The notes: a model not told the origin generated them from the sequence alone. Positions 7,314 to 15,992 are shown, counted from the stretch's first letter. The stretch is 42,242 bases of DNA from Smithella sp. SCADC (GCA_000747625.2 JQDQ01000203.1:1-42242), one strand, 5' to 3'. Numbers and translations: made by a program.

Positions 7314-8594
7314 TTAATTTTCGTCCCACTTTTTAAAAATAATGCAGCTATTGACATCGCCAAAACCAAAACCCGCTTTAGCGATAATTTTCAGTTCAGG
7401 AAATTCCAGACATTTTTGCGGAATCTTCGGCGCGAATTTTTCTATATCGGGGTGCACATCCTCACTGTTAATTGACGGATGCAGAAATCCCTTGTAAAGT
7501 TGTAAAATGACGCCCACACATTCTATTGCGCCCGCAGCGCCAAGACAATGACCGATCATTGATTTTGTGGACTGAATGTAAGGAAAGTTCTCCGCAGTTC
7601 GCTCCAGGGCCTCCGCCCAGTTTTTTACTTCATAAGGATCGGCGTAAGTCGCCGTTAAGTGTCCGTTAATGGCATCCACTTCCGCCGGATTAATACCTGC
7701 ATCGGCCACTGCGCCGCGAATGCATCTCTTTACTCCTTCAGAATTAGGCGCGGTCATGGAGCCGCCCATTCTCTGCCCTCCGCAGTTAACATAACCGCCG
7801 ATTATTTCCGCATAGATTCTGGCGCCTCTATTCATCGCTGTTTCCAACTCTTCCAGAACAATCATGCCGCCACCCGAACCGGGCACAAAGCCGCCGGCCG
7901 TAGCGCTTAAGGGACGTGACCCTGACGTGGGATTATCGTTAAATTTGCGGCAAAGCACGCGCATGGCATCAAAACCGCCCCAAATGTAAGGAGTAGCTCC
8001 TTCGGAACCGCCAGCCACCATGCGTTTGGCCAGACCCATTCTTATTCTCCAGACAGCGTCAATAATTGCTTCGTTGCCAGTAGAGCAAGCCGCGGAATTC
8101 GAGGTCACCTGATTGCCTAACCCCAACAAACCGGAAATACGCGCGCTGGTTCCGCTGCTCATAACCTGTTCAACAACACGACTGCCTAAACGCCTTACCC
8201 GTCCTTCATTAATCGTGGGAACTAGAGTATGGGCTATCGTGTCCATGCCGCCGATTCCGGAACCGGCAATGACTCCGGTATCCCAATCCACAGTATCATC
8301 ATCGTCGCTATTAAGATTAAGTCCGGCGTCTTTCCAGGCATCCACCGCCGAAACAGAGGCATAGCCAATGTTATCGTTTATCGATAGAAGTTTTTCACGG
8401 TCAAAGTAACTTTTACGGATTTCATCGAAATTTTCCGGAACACCGGCAATTTGACAGCCGAAATTCAATTCCTGCAATTGAGGAATAAAACGAATACCTG
8501 AAACACCTCCTCTCAGCGCCTTTTCATAATCATCCAGACCGTGAGCGTTGGGAGCTACCACTCCCATTCCCGTAACAACAATTCTCTTTTTCAT
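7314..8594 (-). CDS. Beta-ketoacyl-ACP synthase (FabF-like)
   Basis: 426 residues, the length of KAS II enzymes. Nucleophile Cys170 lies in SNSAACSTGNEA, the first histidine is His312 in NGHLTATYADP, and Lys344/His349 lie in KSMIGHCLGAAG, giving a full Cys-His-His triad. It condenses malonyl-ACP with an acyl primer and extends the chain by two carbons. NGHLTAT replaces the common EAHGTST, so it is a divergent subfamily rather than housekeeping FabF. Its ATG overlaps the dehydratase stop (ATGA), showing tight coupling. Chain length and primer preference are unknown. Confidence 0.9.
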   Translation of the reverse strand: MKKRIVVTGMGVVAPNAHGLDDYEKALRGGVSGIRFIPQLQELNFGCQIAGVPENFDEIRKSYFDREKLLSINDNIGYASVSAVDAWKDAGLNLNSDDDDTVDWDTGVIAGSGIGGMDTIAHTLVPTINEGRVRRLGSRVVEQVMSSGTSARISGLLGLGNQVTSNSAACSTGNEAIIDAVWRIRMGLAKRMVAGGSEGATPYIWGGFDAMRVLCRKFNDNPTSGSRPLSATAGGFVPGSGGGMIVLEELETAMNRGARIYAEIIGGYVNCGGQRMGGSMTAPNSEGVKRCIRGAVADAGINPAEVDAINGHLTATYADPYEVKNWAEALERTAENFPYIQSTKSMIGHCLGAAGAIECVGVILQLYKGFLHPSINSEDVHPDIEKFAPKIPQKCLEFPELKIIAKAGFGFGDVNSCIIFKKWDEN

Positions 8595-9061
8595 TTATCA
8601 ACTCCTACTCCTGATAATTCCGCAACACAAATTATTTCGCCGTTTTCCTTTTCCATGGAAACATTTGCTTTTATAGTATTTTTACGAAAATAGATTTTTT
8701 TCGCTTTAACTATAACTCTTTCGCCCGGCGACACAATTTTTTTAAACTCCACACCATCCGCCAGTGAAAACAAACTAATGGGCAACCTCATCTGACCAGG
8801 CCGCATATTTTTCTGGCGCGACAGAAGGTAAATCCCGAAAGCAACGACACCGGTTTGCGCCATCGCCTCGATAAGAATCACCCCCGGTGTAATGGGATTG
8901 CCGGGGAAATGCCCGCGATAAAAATATTCATCCTCGCGAAAGCGGTAAGCCCCGACTATCTGTTCATCATCAAGGCTGATAATTTCGTCAATAAAACGAA
9001 AAGGTTCCTTCTGCGGAACAAGCTTCAGAACTTCCTGCCTCAAACTGTCATCAGCCTCCAT
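8591..9061 (-). CDS. 3-hydroxyacyl-ACP dehydratase (FabZ-like hot-dog)
   Basis: 156 residues, single hot-dog fold. RGHFPGNPITPGVILIEAMAQ-type signature with catalytic His51 and Glu65. It removes water from 3-hydroxyacyl-ACP to give trans-2-enoyl-ACP. The start at 9061 has GGAGG five bases upstream, lying inside the end of fabG. The 3' end overlaps the ketosynthase start by 4 bp. The neighbours on both sides supply its substrate and use its product. Confidence 0.88.
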   Translation of the reverse strand: MEADDSLRQEVLKLVPQKEPFRFIDEIISLDDEQIVGAYRFREDEYFYRGHFPGNPITPGVILIEAMAQTGVVAFGIYLLSRQKNMRPGQMRLPISLFSLADGVEFKKIVSPGERVIVKAKKIYFRKNTIKANVSMEKENGEIICVAELSGVGVDK

Positions 9062-9779
9062 AAAGTCCTCCGTTGACGTGAATTACCGAACCGGTAATGT
9101 AACTTCCTTTCTTGGCCAGAAAGGCGACAACTTCCGCAACTTCTTCAGGCTTTCCGATACGTCCCAGAATAATTTCATCCATGATTTTATTTTTTACTTC
9201 CTGGGGCAGTTCTTTGGTCATCTCCGTGTCAATGAAACCGGGAGCGACGGAATTAACCAGAATATTTCTTCCCCTGAGTTCCCGCGCCAGAGATCTGGTA
9301 AAGGCATCAAGCGCCGCTTTTTCCATCGTGTAGGGAATCTGGCCGGCGTTTCCTGTATGGCCGACAACACTGGAAATGTTGATTATGCGTCCGGTCGAAG
9401 ACCGAATCATAAATTGGCGTAAAATTCTTTTTGTTAAATACCAGACGCCGCGAGTCAGAGCACGCTGCGCATCAAATTGTTCCACTTTCATCGAAATTAT
9501 ATCGGCATTAATTGATTGTCCGGCGTTGTTAACCAGAACATCAACGCGCCCTACTGTGCCTTTAAGCATACCGATTAGCGCATCCACCTGTTGAATATCG
9601 TACAGATCAGCCTGAATTAAAAATCCATCCTTTATTTCGGCGAGCAGTCTTTGCGCTTTTTCCGCGCTCTTATTGTAATGAATGCCCACATGAAAACCTT
9701 CCGCAGCCAAAGCACGACAGCACGCGGCTCCTATTCCTGTTGCACCACCTGTTACTAAAACAACCGGTTTTTCGATCAT
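9051..9779 (-). CDS. 3-oxoacyl-ACP reductase-like SDR (FabG family)
   Basis: 242 residues from ATG 9779, which has GAGGGG just upstream; a GTG at 9800 is in frame but lies inside the heptad repeats. TGGATGIG binds NAD(P), NNAG follows, and the catalytic Ser/Tyr/Lys are at about 137/150/154 (NISSV, YTMEK). HVNGGLYGG ends the protein in FabG style. It should reduce 3-oxoacyl-ACP to 3-hydroxyacyl-ACP. The helix-4 segment where FabG enzymes carry a conserved active-site Asn reads QRALTRGVWYLTK, with no Asn, so proton relay may differ. It overlaps the dehydratase gene by 11 bp. Confidence 0.86.
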   Translation of the reverse strand: MIEKPVVLVTGGATGIGAACCRALAAEGFHVGIHYNKSAEKAQRLLAEIKDGFLIQADLYDIQQVDALIGMLKGTVGRVDVLVNNAGQSINADIISMKVEQFDAQRALTRGVWYLTKRILRQFMIRSSTGRIINISSVVGHTGNAGQIPYTMEKAALDAFTRSLARELRGRNILVNSVAPGFIDTEMTKELPQEVKNKIMDEIILGRIGKPEEVAEVVAFLAKKGSYITGSVIHVNGGLYGG

Positions 9780-9786
9780 TGTCCCC

Positions 9787-9814
9787 TCTTCACTCTTCAC
9801 TATTCACTTTTCAC
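9787..9814 (-). repeat. Four tandem 7-bp repeats before fabG
   Basis: On the plus strand TCTTCAC, TCTTCAC, TATTCAC, TTTTCAC in tandem; on the coding strand GTGAANA-type units. They fill most of the 43-bp gap between the acyl-CoA dehydrogenase stop and the fabG start and touch the ribosome site. Each unit contains GTG, a potential start codon. Seven-base units can slip and change frame or spacing. Confidence 0.8.
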
Positions 9815-9822
9815 TTTTTTGA

Positions 9823-11022
9823 TTAAACAATTTCCCGTCCAATGATCATGTTTTGCACTTCCCGGACACCTTCGTAAATGTCGATAATATGAGCGTCACG
9901 CGCAAGTTTGGATATTTCATAATCTGCCGTAAAACCATAGCCGCCGTGCAGATGAAGACCTTCAGTTGAACAAAAGATTGCGGCTTCTGCCGCCGTGTTT
10001 TTAGCGAGAGATGCGTAGATACCGGCATCACTTGCTTTTTCCCTAATTTTACAAACTGCTTTAAGAAGAGCCAGTTCCGCCAGTTCCACTTTTTTCCACA
10101 TGGTTGTCAGCATTTCTCTGGCTACAGGAAGATCGCAAAGTCTGTGACCAAATTGTTTGCGCTCCCTTGTATATTCCAAAGTAACCGTAAATGCCCTTTT
10201 GGCTAAACCCAATCCAATTGCCGCAACCATCGGTCGGGCAAAATCCAAAACGTCAACGACATATTTAAAACCAAGCCGCCTGTCTCCAATAACCTGATTC
10301 GGAGGGATAATAACATCTTCAAAAGTTACGCTGGCGGTATTGGATAGTCTTTGTCCCAGCTTATCCTCCGGTTTGCCGATTATTATCTTCCCGCCTGCCG
10401 GCACTTTGATTTCCCTGGTGGCATTTCCGATATCGGGAATATCGGCGGATGTAACCTGCTCTACCGGAACAATAACACAAGCTATAAAATTACCTGTCGG
10501 CTTCCCCACTTTACAAAGAACAGTAAACTGAGAGGCATAGGAAGCATTGGTAATAAAACATTTGGAGCCGTTTAAAACATAATTACCATCGTCATTCTTG
10601 CTGATAAAACTGGTCATCATCGCATTATCGGAACCGGCGTTAGGCTCTGTTAAACAAAAAGAAGCTAAAACAGGTTTATTGACAAAAGGCTTGAGAAATA
10701 ATTCTTTTTGTTCATCCGTGCCATGCAGACTAATTACAACATTAGCTAAATCATTGCACATCGCCGAAGTGGAGATACCTGTATCGCCATAGGAAAGTTC
10801 TTTAATAATCAAGGCCGAAGTAATTGCATCAATCTCATAACCCTGGACAGATTCCGGAATACATAAATTGAGAATGCCCGTTTCCCAGGCTTTGTTAATG
10901 ATATCCCAGGGGAAAACATGACCTTTTTCCAGTTCTAAAATATGCGGTGTTATTTCATTTTTTACAAACTTTCGTACAGTATCCAGGTACGTTAATTGGC
11001 TTTCATTAAGACTCAAATCCAT
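9823..11022 (-). CDS. Acyl-CoA (or acyl-ACP) dehydrogenase
   Basis: 399 residues with the full family architecture. It has a helical N-terminal domain, then CLTEPNAGSDN and FITNASYASQ of the FAD and substrate-binding middle domain. The C-terminal helical domain contains RKQFGHRL and the catalytic base Glu384 in IYEGVREVQ. It is a flavoenzyme that interconverts acyl and 2,3-enoyl thioesters, using electron-transfer flavoprotein as partner. It sits inside an acyl-synthesis operon that lacks a recognisable enoyl reductase (FabI/K/L/V), just upstream of fabG. It may therefore act as the reductase, or introduce a double bond into the ACP-bound chain. Ordinary beta-oxidation is the alternative. Confidence 0.9.
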   Translation of the reverse strand: MDLSLNESQLTYLDTVRKFVKNEITPHILELEKGHVFPWDIINKAWETGILNLCIPESVQGYEIDAITSALIIKELSYGDTGISTSAMCNDLANVVISLHGTDEQKELFLKPFVNKPVLASFCLTEPNAGSDNAMMTSFISKNDDGNYVLNGSKCFITNASYASQFTVLCKVGKPTGNFIACVIVPVEQVTSADIPDIGNATREIKVPAGGKIIIGKPEDKLGQRLSNTASVTFEDVIIPPNQVIGDRRLGFKYVVDVLDFARPMVAAIGLGLAKRAFTVTLEYTRERKQFGHRLCDLPVAREMLTTMWKKVELAELALLKAVCKIREKASDAGIYASLAKNTAAEAAIFCSTEGLHLHGGYGFTADYEISKLARDAHIIDIYEGVREVQNMIIGREIV

Positions 11023-11073
11023 AAATCAACCCCTTCTCCTCCATTATTTTTTTATAGACGAGCGTATAAAACA

Positions 11074-11109
11074 ACTCCTTTAATGAACGATATTTCTTCA
11101 AAAAAGGAG
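11074..11109 (-). terminator. Possible weak terminator or processing hairpin
   Basis: ACTCCTTT and AAAGGAGT form an 8-bp stem around a 20-base loop, followed on the minus strand by TGTTTTATA. It lies 22 bp past the stop of the carboxyltransferase gene and before the dehydrogenase gene. The loop is long and the U tract poor, so it may only reduce read-through. Confidence 0.3.
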
Positions 11110-11130
11110 TCTTATTTTCTTACTGTTACT

Positions 11131-12573
11131 TTATGCGGCAACTTTTTTTTTAGGAATATTTTCCACTCCCGCACTTTTCGGCGAATCTATTCCATATTTC
11201 GATCGTAAAAATTTTTCCATAGTCGTGGGATATAGAATATATGCCAGCACATCTTCATCGTTGCGGGCAAGATCACCAATCTTTTTTTTTGCCGCTTCAA
11301 TTTCCGGTTCCAGATAATCAGCCGGCCTTCCGGATACCGGTTCTTGTCCGCGTTTGTAGTTTTTCAATATTTTTTTGGTTAATTCAGCGTCAATCGGCAT
11401 CGGAGTTTTACCGTAAAGACCAAGAACCAAATCCTTGAGCTGATTGGAAACCCGCACATAGCGTCCGAAAAGGACATTCAGCACAGCCTGTGCTCCGATA
11501 ATCTGCGATACCGGAGTAACCAGAGGAGGAGAACCCATATCTTTGCGAGTCTCCGCCACTTCCATGTAAATTTCTCCCAGCTTGTCGAGCGCGTTCATTT
11601 CTTTGAGCTGGCCGGTTAAATTGGAAATCATGCCGCCGGGAACCTGATGAGCCAAAACTCCGTTATCAATGATTGATAGTTTATGAGTCGCTAAATGGCT
11701 GCTGTATTTCGGGGCAATTTTTTCCAAATGCTCGCCCAGCTCAAGTAATTTGTGTAAATCAATTCCTGTTTCGCGTTCTGTCCCGCGCAGAGCCGCAACA
11801 ATCGGTTCAATGGCCGGCATAGAAGTTCTCAGCGCGAATGGCGCAAGGCACGTATCCACAACATCAATTCCGGCTTCTATAGCTTTTAAGTAAGTCATCG
11901 AAGCCATTCCACTGGTGTAATGTGAATGCAGATGCAAGGGAACTTTTATTTCTTTTTTAATGGCGGAAACCAGATCATAGGCATCAAAGGGAGAAAGAAT
12001 GCCGCTCATGTCTTTGATACAAATGGCATCCGCACCCATCTGCTCCAGTTCTTTAGCTTTCTTCACAAAATATTCCAGGTTATAAATTTCTCCACCCATA
12101 CAAACATCGGTCAATGAATAACAAAAGGCCCCCTGAAACTGCTTGCCGTTGGCCTTGATTCTTTCCGCGCAGGATTCCATATTGCGGAAATCGTTTAAAG
12201 CATCAAAGCAACGGAAAATATCAATGCCGATTTCGCAGGCCTTATCCACAAAAGCACGTACAACATCGTCGGCATAATGACGATAACCAACAAGATTTTG
12301 CCCGCGTATGAGCATGGCAAAAGGAGTTTTTGTGATATATTTTTTCAAAATTTTCGGCCGCATCCAAGGATCTTCAGCCAAAAACCTGTGCATAGTATCA
12401 AAAGTTGCGCCACCCCACACTTCCATAGCGTGAAAGCCGCAGCTATCCATCTCCTCAGCGATAGGAATCATATCCTCCGTCCGCATCCGTGTCGCGTAAA
12501 TCGACTGATGCCCGTCGCGGAAAGTATTATCCTGAATCTTCAGAGGATTCATTTTATTTCCTGCTTTGTCCAA
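11131..12573 (-). CDS. Carboxyltransferase subunit (5S / oxaloacetate decarboxylase alpha type)
   Basis: 480 residues from TTG 12573, which has AAGGAG 8 nt upstream; ATG 12552 with AGGA is nearly as good. The TIM-barrel carboxyltransferase has Asp20 in NTFRDGHQS, Lys187 in ICIKDMSG (the lysine carbamylated in homologues) and the metal-binding HxH at 216-218 (LHLHSH). A C-terminal PYC-OADA domain follows. No biotinyl domain (AMKM) is present, so biotin must come from a separate carrier. Possible roles are methylmalonyl-CoA:pyruvate transcarboxylase 5S, oxaloacetate decarboxylase alpha, or pyruvate carboxylase B. A 12S-type partner is encoded at 23936. Its position between fabD and the dehydrogenase may reflect supply of malonyl or methylmalonyl units. 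Confidence 0.88.
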   Translation of the reverse strand: MDKAGNKMNPLKIQDNTFRDGHQSIYATRMRTEDMIPIAEEMDSCGFHAMEVWGGATFDTMHRFLAEDPWMRPKILKKYITKTPFAMLIRGQNLVGYRHYADDVVRAFVDKACEIGIDIFRCFDALNDFRNMESCAERIKANGKQFQGAFCYSLTDVCMGGEIYNLEYFVKKAKELEQMGADAICIKDMSGILSPFDAYDLVSAIKKEIKVPLHLHSHYTSGMASMTYLKAIEAGIDVVDTCLAPFALRTSMPAIEPIVAALRGTERETGIDLHKLLELGEHLEKIAPKYSSHLATHKLSIIDNGVLAHQVPGGMISNLTGQLKEMNALDKLGEIYMEVAETRKDMGSPPLVTPVSQIIGAQAVLNVLFGRYVRVSNQLKDLVLGLYGKTPMPIDAELTKKILKNYKRGQEPVSGRPADYLEPEIEAAKKKIGDLARNDEDVLAYILYPTTMEKFLRSKYGIDSPKSAGVENIPKKKVAA

Positions 12574-12629
12574 AGTGTTTTCTCCTTCACGAAATTAAAT
12601 CGCTTAGGTTATGCATACAAAAAACTAAT

Positions 12630-13574
12630 TCACGTCTTAAAAATTTTTTCTGCCGCGTTTAATCCGGTAATCGATTGACAGGTTATACCTATCGTTTTAA
12701 AAAATTCGCGCAAGGGACGTGCCGGACCGATTTCATAGATGGATTCAGCCTTTGCCGCCAAACTCTGCATATTTTTTCGCCAATGTACGGTATTGCTGAG
12801 TTGATTTACAAGTTTTTCTCTTATTGCTTGAATATCATCCGAATGGAAACCTCCGGTGAAATTAGAAGTTACTTTAATGGCATTGCGAGGATTCAAGTCT
12901 TTGCCTATTTTTTCCAAAGTATCGGCAAAGCGATCTTCTATCGATTTCATCAAATAACTATGAAACGGAGCACTTACATTCAATCGAATAAACCGGAACG
13001 ATTTTCCAGCCGGGAAATTTTGTTCCAGTCTTTTTTCCGCTTCGTCAATCGCCGCCAATTCTCCGCTGATAACGACCTGGTTGGCCGAATTAATGTTGGC
13101 TATGCCGCCATTCAGACCATCCATAATTTTCTTAAGCATTTCTATATCTATCTCTTCGGAAATCACCGCCGCCATGCCACCAACACCAACAGGCACAGCC
13201 TCCTGCATTAACTTGCCACGCATCTGAACTATTTTTAAAGTATCAGCCAGAGGCATTACCTCTGCCGCAACAAGAGCCGTAAATTCTCCTAAAGAATGAC
13301 CGCCGAAATAATCAGACGCAAAGCCATAATTTTTAGACAAGCCTCTAAGCATGGCTATTTCTGTCGTCACAATACAGGGTTGTGTATATTCGGTAAGATT
13401 CAGCCTTTCATCTTCGCCAAAGCACATGGCAGAAACATCCCAACCCAGAGCATCGGCAGCTTCTTCGTATGTTTGACGGCTTACAGGAATCTGTTCATAA
13501 AAATCTTTGCCCATGCCGGGTTTTTGCGAACCCTGCCCGGGGAAAACAACAGCTATATTTTTGTTATCCTTCAT
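12630..13574 (-). CDS. fabD: Malonyl-CoA:ACP transacylase
   Basis: 314 residues. GQGSQ at the N-terminus, nucleophile Ser94 in GGHSLGEF, Arg119 in QMRGKLMQ (binds the malonyl carboxylate) and His205 in SAPFHS form the complete active site. It loads malonyl groups onto the ACP. It is the first gene of the minus-strand operon, with AAGGAAG upstream of the ATG and a candidate promoter further up. Whether it also serves general fatty-acid synthesis cannot be told; no second fabD is in the window. Confidence 0.9.
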   Translation of the reverse strand: MKDNKNIAVVFPGQGSQKPGMGKDFYEQIPVSRQTYEEAADALGWDVSAMCFGEDERLNLTEYTQPCIVTTEIAMLRGLSKNYGFASDYFGGHSLGEFTALVAAEVMPLADTLKIVQMRGKLMQEAVPVGVGGMAAVISEEIDIEMLKKIMDGLNGGIANINSANQVVISGELAAIDEAEKRLEQNFPAGKSFRFIRLNVSAPFHSYLMKSIEDRFADTLEKIGKDLNPRNAIKVTSNFTGGFHSDDIQAIREKLVNQLSNTVHWRKNMQSLAAKAESIYEIGPARPLREFFKTIGITCQSITGLNAAEKIFKT

Positions 13575-13635
13575 GCAAAAAAAAACTTCCTTATTATGTG
13601 TTCGGTGAATCTACTCTAAAATGCATATAATAACA

Positions 13636-13671
13636 ATTATAAATTACTTAAATTTAAAGCACAATATGTGC
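13636..13671 (-). promoter_or_regulatory. Candidate promoter and operator of the fabD operon
   Basis: On the minus strand, a perfect TATAAT (13636-13641) lies 17 bp after TTGTGC (13659-13664), which matches the -35 consensus only at TTG. The -35 is covered by the inverted repeat GCACA-ATA-TGTGC (13659-13671), suited to a dimeric regulator. The implied leader to fabD is about 55 nt. Confidence 0.4.
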
Positions 13672-14117
13672 CATTAGCAGATATTATATCATGACATTAA
13701 AGTAATTTGTATTTATTGCATTTTTAAAAATATCATCAGGGAATAGTATCAACGGAATGCTGCCGTCATGTGTAAAATATTTCGCACTGTGAATAATGTT
13801 TTACTCAACAAACAGGTATCTGGTTTATGTTATTGCCGGCATCAGAGATTAAACAACTCCGCCGCCTTAATTTTACATAAATCTTGATAAATAAAAAATC
13901 TATCTAAATGGAGAACAAGAGTCATTTTTTTGTTAAAAAAATCTTTTGCCGGTATTTGAGCAACTATCAAAATGCTAACGTTTTTTAGCAAAATTTTTCT
14001 TCAGGCATTCGGGACTTTGTCAATATATCATTATTTTCAGGGATGCCGCAGGTGTTTATTGACCTCACGAAAGGTATCTGCTAAAGCACATTTGAATCAA
14101 ATTAACGGGACTAAAGT
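13672..14117. other. AT-rich intergenic region between divergent units
   Basis: No plausible gene on either strand. It separates the fabD operon (leftward) from lpxH (rightward) and should hold the lpxH promoter; only a poor candidate, TTGACC near 14059, was seen. A 6-bp inverted repeat TGCTAA/TTAGCA lies near 13974-13991 without terminator character. Confidence 0.5.
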
Positions 14118-14891
14118 ATGAAAGCCATTTTCATTTCCGATGCTCATTTACGAAAATACAGCGATGACAGATACAAGAAACTGATGGATTTCTTCGATGC
14201 TGTTAAGAAAGGGAATATCACGTCCCAAATTAATCATAACGTAACGGACTCATCACCAAAAAGCATTAACGATCTTTATATTGCCGGCGATTTATTTGAC
14301 TTCTGGTTCTGTCGTAAGGAGAAAATCAATCCGGAGTTTAAGCCGGCGATTAATAAATTAATCGAACTAAAGGAAGCGGGAATCAATATTCACTTAAGCG
14401 AAGGCAATCATGATTTCTTTATGGGAGAATATTTCAGCGATGTTCTGGGAATGGAAGTATTCGAAGAAATGATCAATGCCAAACTGGATAATTTGAATGT
14501 TCTTATCGCCCACGGCGACACAACGGATGGAGCCAATATCAGATATCTTTTATTCCGCAAGGCTTTGCGCAGCCGGACTTTCTATAACATTCAGCGTTTA
14601 ATTCCGGCTCCCATCAGTTGGACTCTGGCCGCGCTTGCCTCCTCTACCAGTAAAGAACTGACTGTGGAAGACGTCGACGCACTGGTAAAAAAAATGGCTT
14701 CTTTTGCTCTAGCCAGATTCCAGGAAAACTATGACGCAGTTATTCTGGGTCATTGTCATGTGCCAAGTTTACACAATTATACTATAGAGGAAAAGAAAAA
14801 GACTTTTGTTACACTGGGTGATTGGATAAATTATTACTCTTTCTTATACTATGAGGACGGTAACTTTTTTCTGAGGTATTACCGGCCTTGA
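14118..14891 (+). CDS. lpxH: UDP-2,3-diacylglucosamine hydrolase-like phosphoesterase
   Basis: 257 residues. Calcineurin-type metal centre: SDAH (Asp8, His10), GDLFDFW (Asp58), GNHD (96-99), AHGD (131-134) and GHCH (211-214). The GDLFDFW form and the overall length match LpxH, which cleaves UDP-2,3-diacylglucosamine to lipid X in lipid A synthesis at the inner membrane. An insertion of about 15 residues (codons 33-48) precedes the second metal motif. The start has only a weak GGGA ribosome site. It is followed 42 bp later by the agmatinase-like gene. The gene implies a lipopolysaccharide outer membrane. Confidence 0.82.
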   Translation: MKAIFISDAHLRKYSDDRYKKLMDFFDAVKKGNITSQINHNVTDSSPKSINDLYIAGDLFDFWFCRKEKINPEFKPAINKLIELKEAGINIHLSEGNHDFFMGEYFSDVLGMEVFEEMINAKLDNLNVLIAHGDTTDGANIRYLLFRKALRSRTFYNIQRLIPAPISWTLAALASSTSKELTVEDVDALVKKMASFALARFQENYDAVILGHCHVPSLHNYTIEEKKKTFVTLGDWINYYSFLYYEDGNFFLRYYRP

Positions 14892-14933
14892 TTTAAAGAT
14901 ATACTGAATTTAACCATTAGTGAGGATGAACTT

Positions 14934-15779
14934 ATGAATTTTGGAGGAATTTATCCGGCGCATTCACTGCGCGATGCTTTATTTGTCGTCGTTCCTGTTG
15001 GGTATGATCTGACTTCCACATACCAGCCGGGAAGTCGCCGGGGACCGGCAGCTATTATCGAAGCTTCAACCAATATGGAACTCTATGATGAAGAATTAAG
15101 AAAGGAAACATATCTGGCCGGCATTCATACGACCCTGCCACTTAGCATTGATTCGCGCGGGCCGAAGAATATGATTAATATTGTGCGTAAGAAAATTGCC
15201 AAAGTTGCCGCTCTTAATAAAATACCGGTAATGTTAGGAGGAGAACACAGTATCAGTTTCGGAGCTGTGCAGGCACTGAAAGAGAAATATCCCAAACTAA
15301 AAGTACTGCAATTGGATGCCCACGCCGACCTGCGCGAAAACTATCAGGGAAGTCCTTATAGCCATGCTTCCGTTGCCAGAAGGATTTCTGAAATTTGCCC
15401 GTTGATTCAAGTGGGTATCAGAAGTATGAGCAAAGAAGAAGCCGATTTTTTACCTCAAAACAAAGTTAAATCCTATAGTGCCGATTTCGCTTTAGAAAAG
15501 AAAGACTGGTATACAACAGTTTGTAAAGACCTGAGCGGTGATGTATTTGTCACTATTGATTTGGATGTTTTTGATCCTTCCATAATGCCTTCAACGGGCA
15601 CCCCCGAGCCGGGTGGTCTTTATTGGAGGGACGTTTTACGCCTGCTCAAGTCAGTTTCAAGTTCCTGTAAGATTCGTGGCTTTGACGTGGTAGAGCTGGC
15701 GCCGATTCCCGGCATTGTTGCTCCGGATTTCATGGCAGCTAAACTTATTTATCGCTTTATGGGTTATATAACTAAATAG
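14934..15779 (+). CDS. speB: Agmatinase / ureohydrolase family
   Basis: 281 residues. All manganese ligands of the arginase fold are present: GGEHS (His105), DAHADLR (Asp128, His130, Asp132) and TIDLDVFDP (Asp209, Asp211). The N-terminal YQPGSRRGPAAI and PEPGGLYW segments are typical of agmatinase. The reaction is probably agmatine to putrescine plus urea, in polyamine synthesis. GAGG lies 8 nt before the ATG. Other guanidino substrates are possible, because substrate residues cannot be assigned with certainty. Confidence 0.83.
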   Translation: MNFGGIYPAHSLRDALFVVVPVGYDLTSTYQPGSRRGPAAIIEASTNMELYDEELRKETYLAGIHTTLPLSIDSRGPKNMINIVRKKIAKVAALNKIPVMLGGEHSISFGAVQALKEKYPKLKVLQLDAHADLRENYQGSPYSHASVARRISEICPLIQVGIRSMSKEEADFLPQNKVKSYSADFALEKKDWYTTVCKDLSGDVFVTIDLDVFDPSIMPSTGTPEPGGLYWRDVLRLLKSVSSSCKIRGFDVVELAPIPGIVAPDFMAAKLIYRFMGYITK

Positions 15780-15852
15780 TGACTTTCCGCCCAATATACT
15801 TCGAGTCATTACGAGTGAGTGTGATTTTGAAAGTCTTTATCAAAATAACTCC

Positions 15853-15881
15853 TTGACAAAAATTGGAGATAATGGTGTAAA
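15853..15881 (+). promoter_or_regulatory. Promoter of tRNA-fMet
   Basis: Perfect TTGACA (15853-15858), 17-bp spacer, TGTAAA (15876-15881, four of six matches). Transcription would start near 15888, about 20 nt before the mature tRNA. Confidence 0.65.
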
Positions 15882-15907
15882 GTCCACGATTTCAAATATA
15901 ACCATAT

Positions 15908-15984
<77 letters not shown>

Positions 15985-15992
15985 ATCAAATC

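Noticed and set aside
5279-13574. Aryl polyene or polyunsaturated fatty acid synthase cluster
   Set aside because: The enzymes are separate FAS-II-type proteins; the lipid-carrier exporter, paired ACPs and ammonia-lyase of aryl polyene clusters and the multidomain synthases of PUFA clusters are absent.
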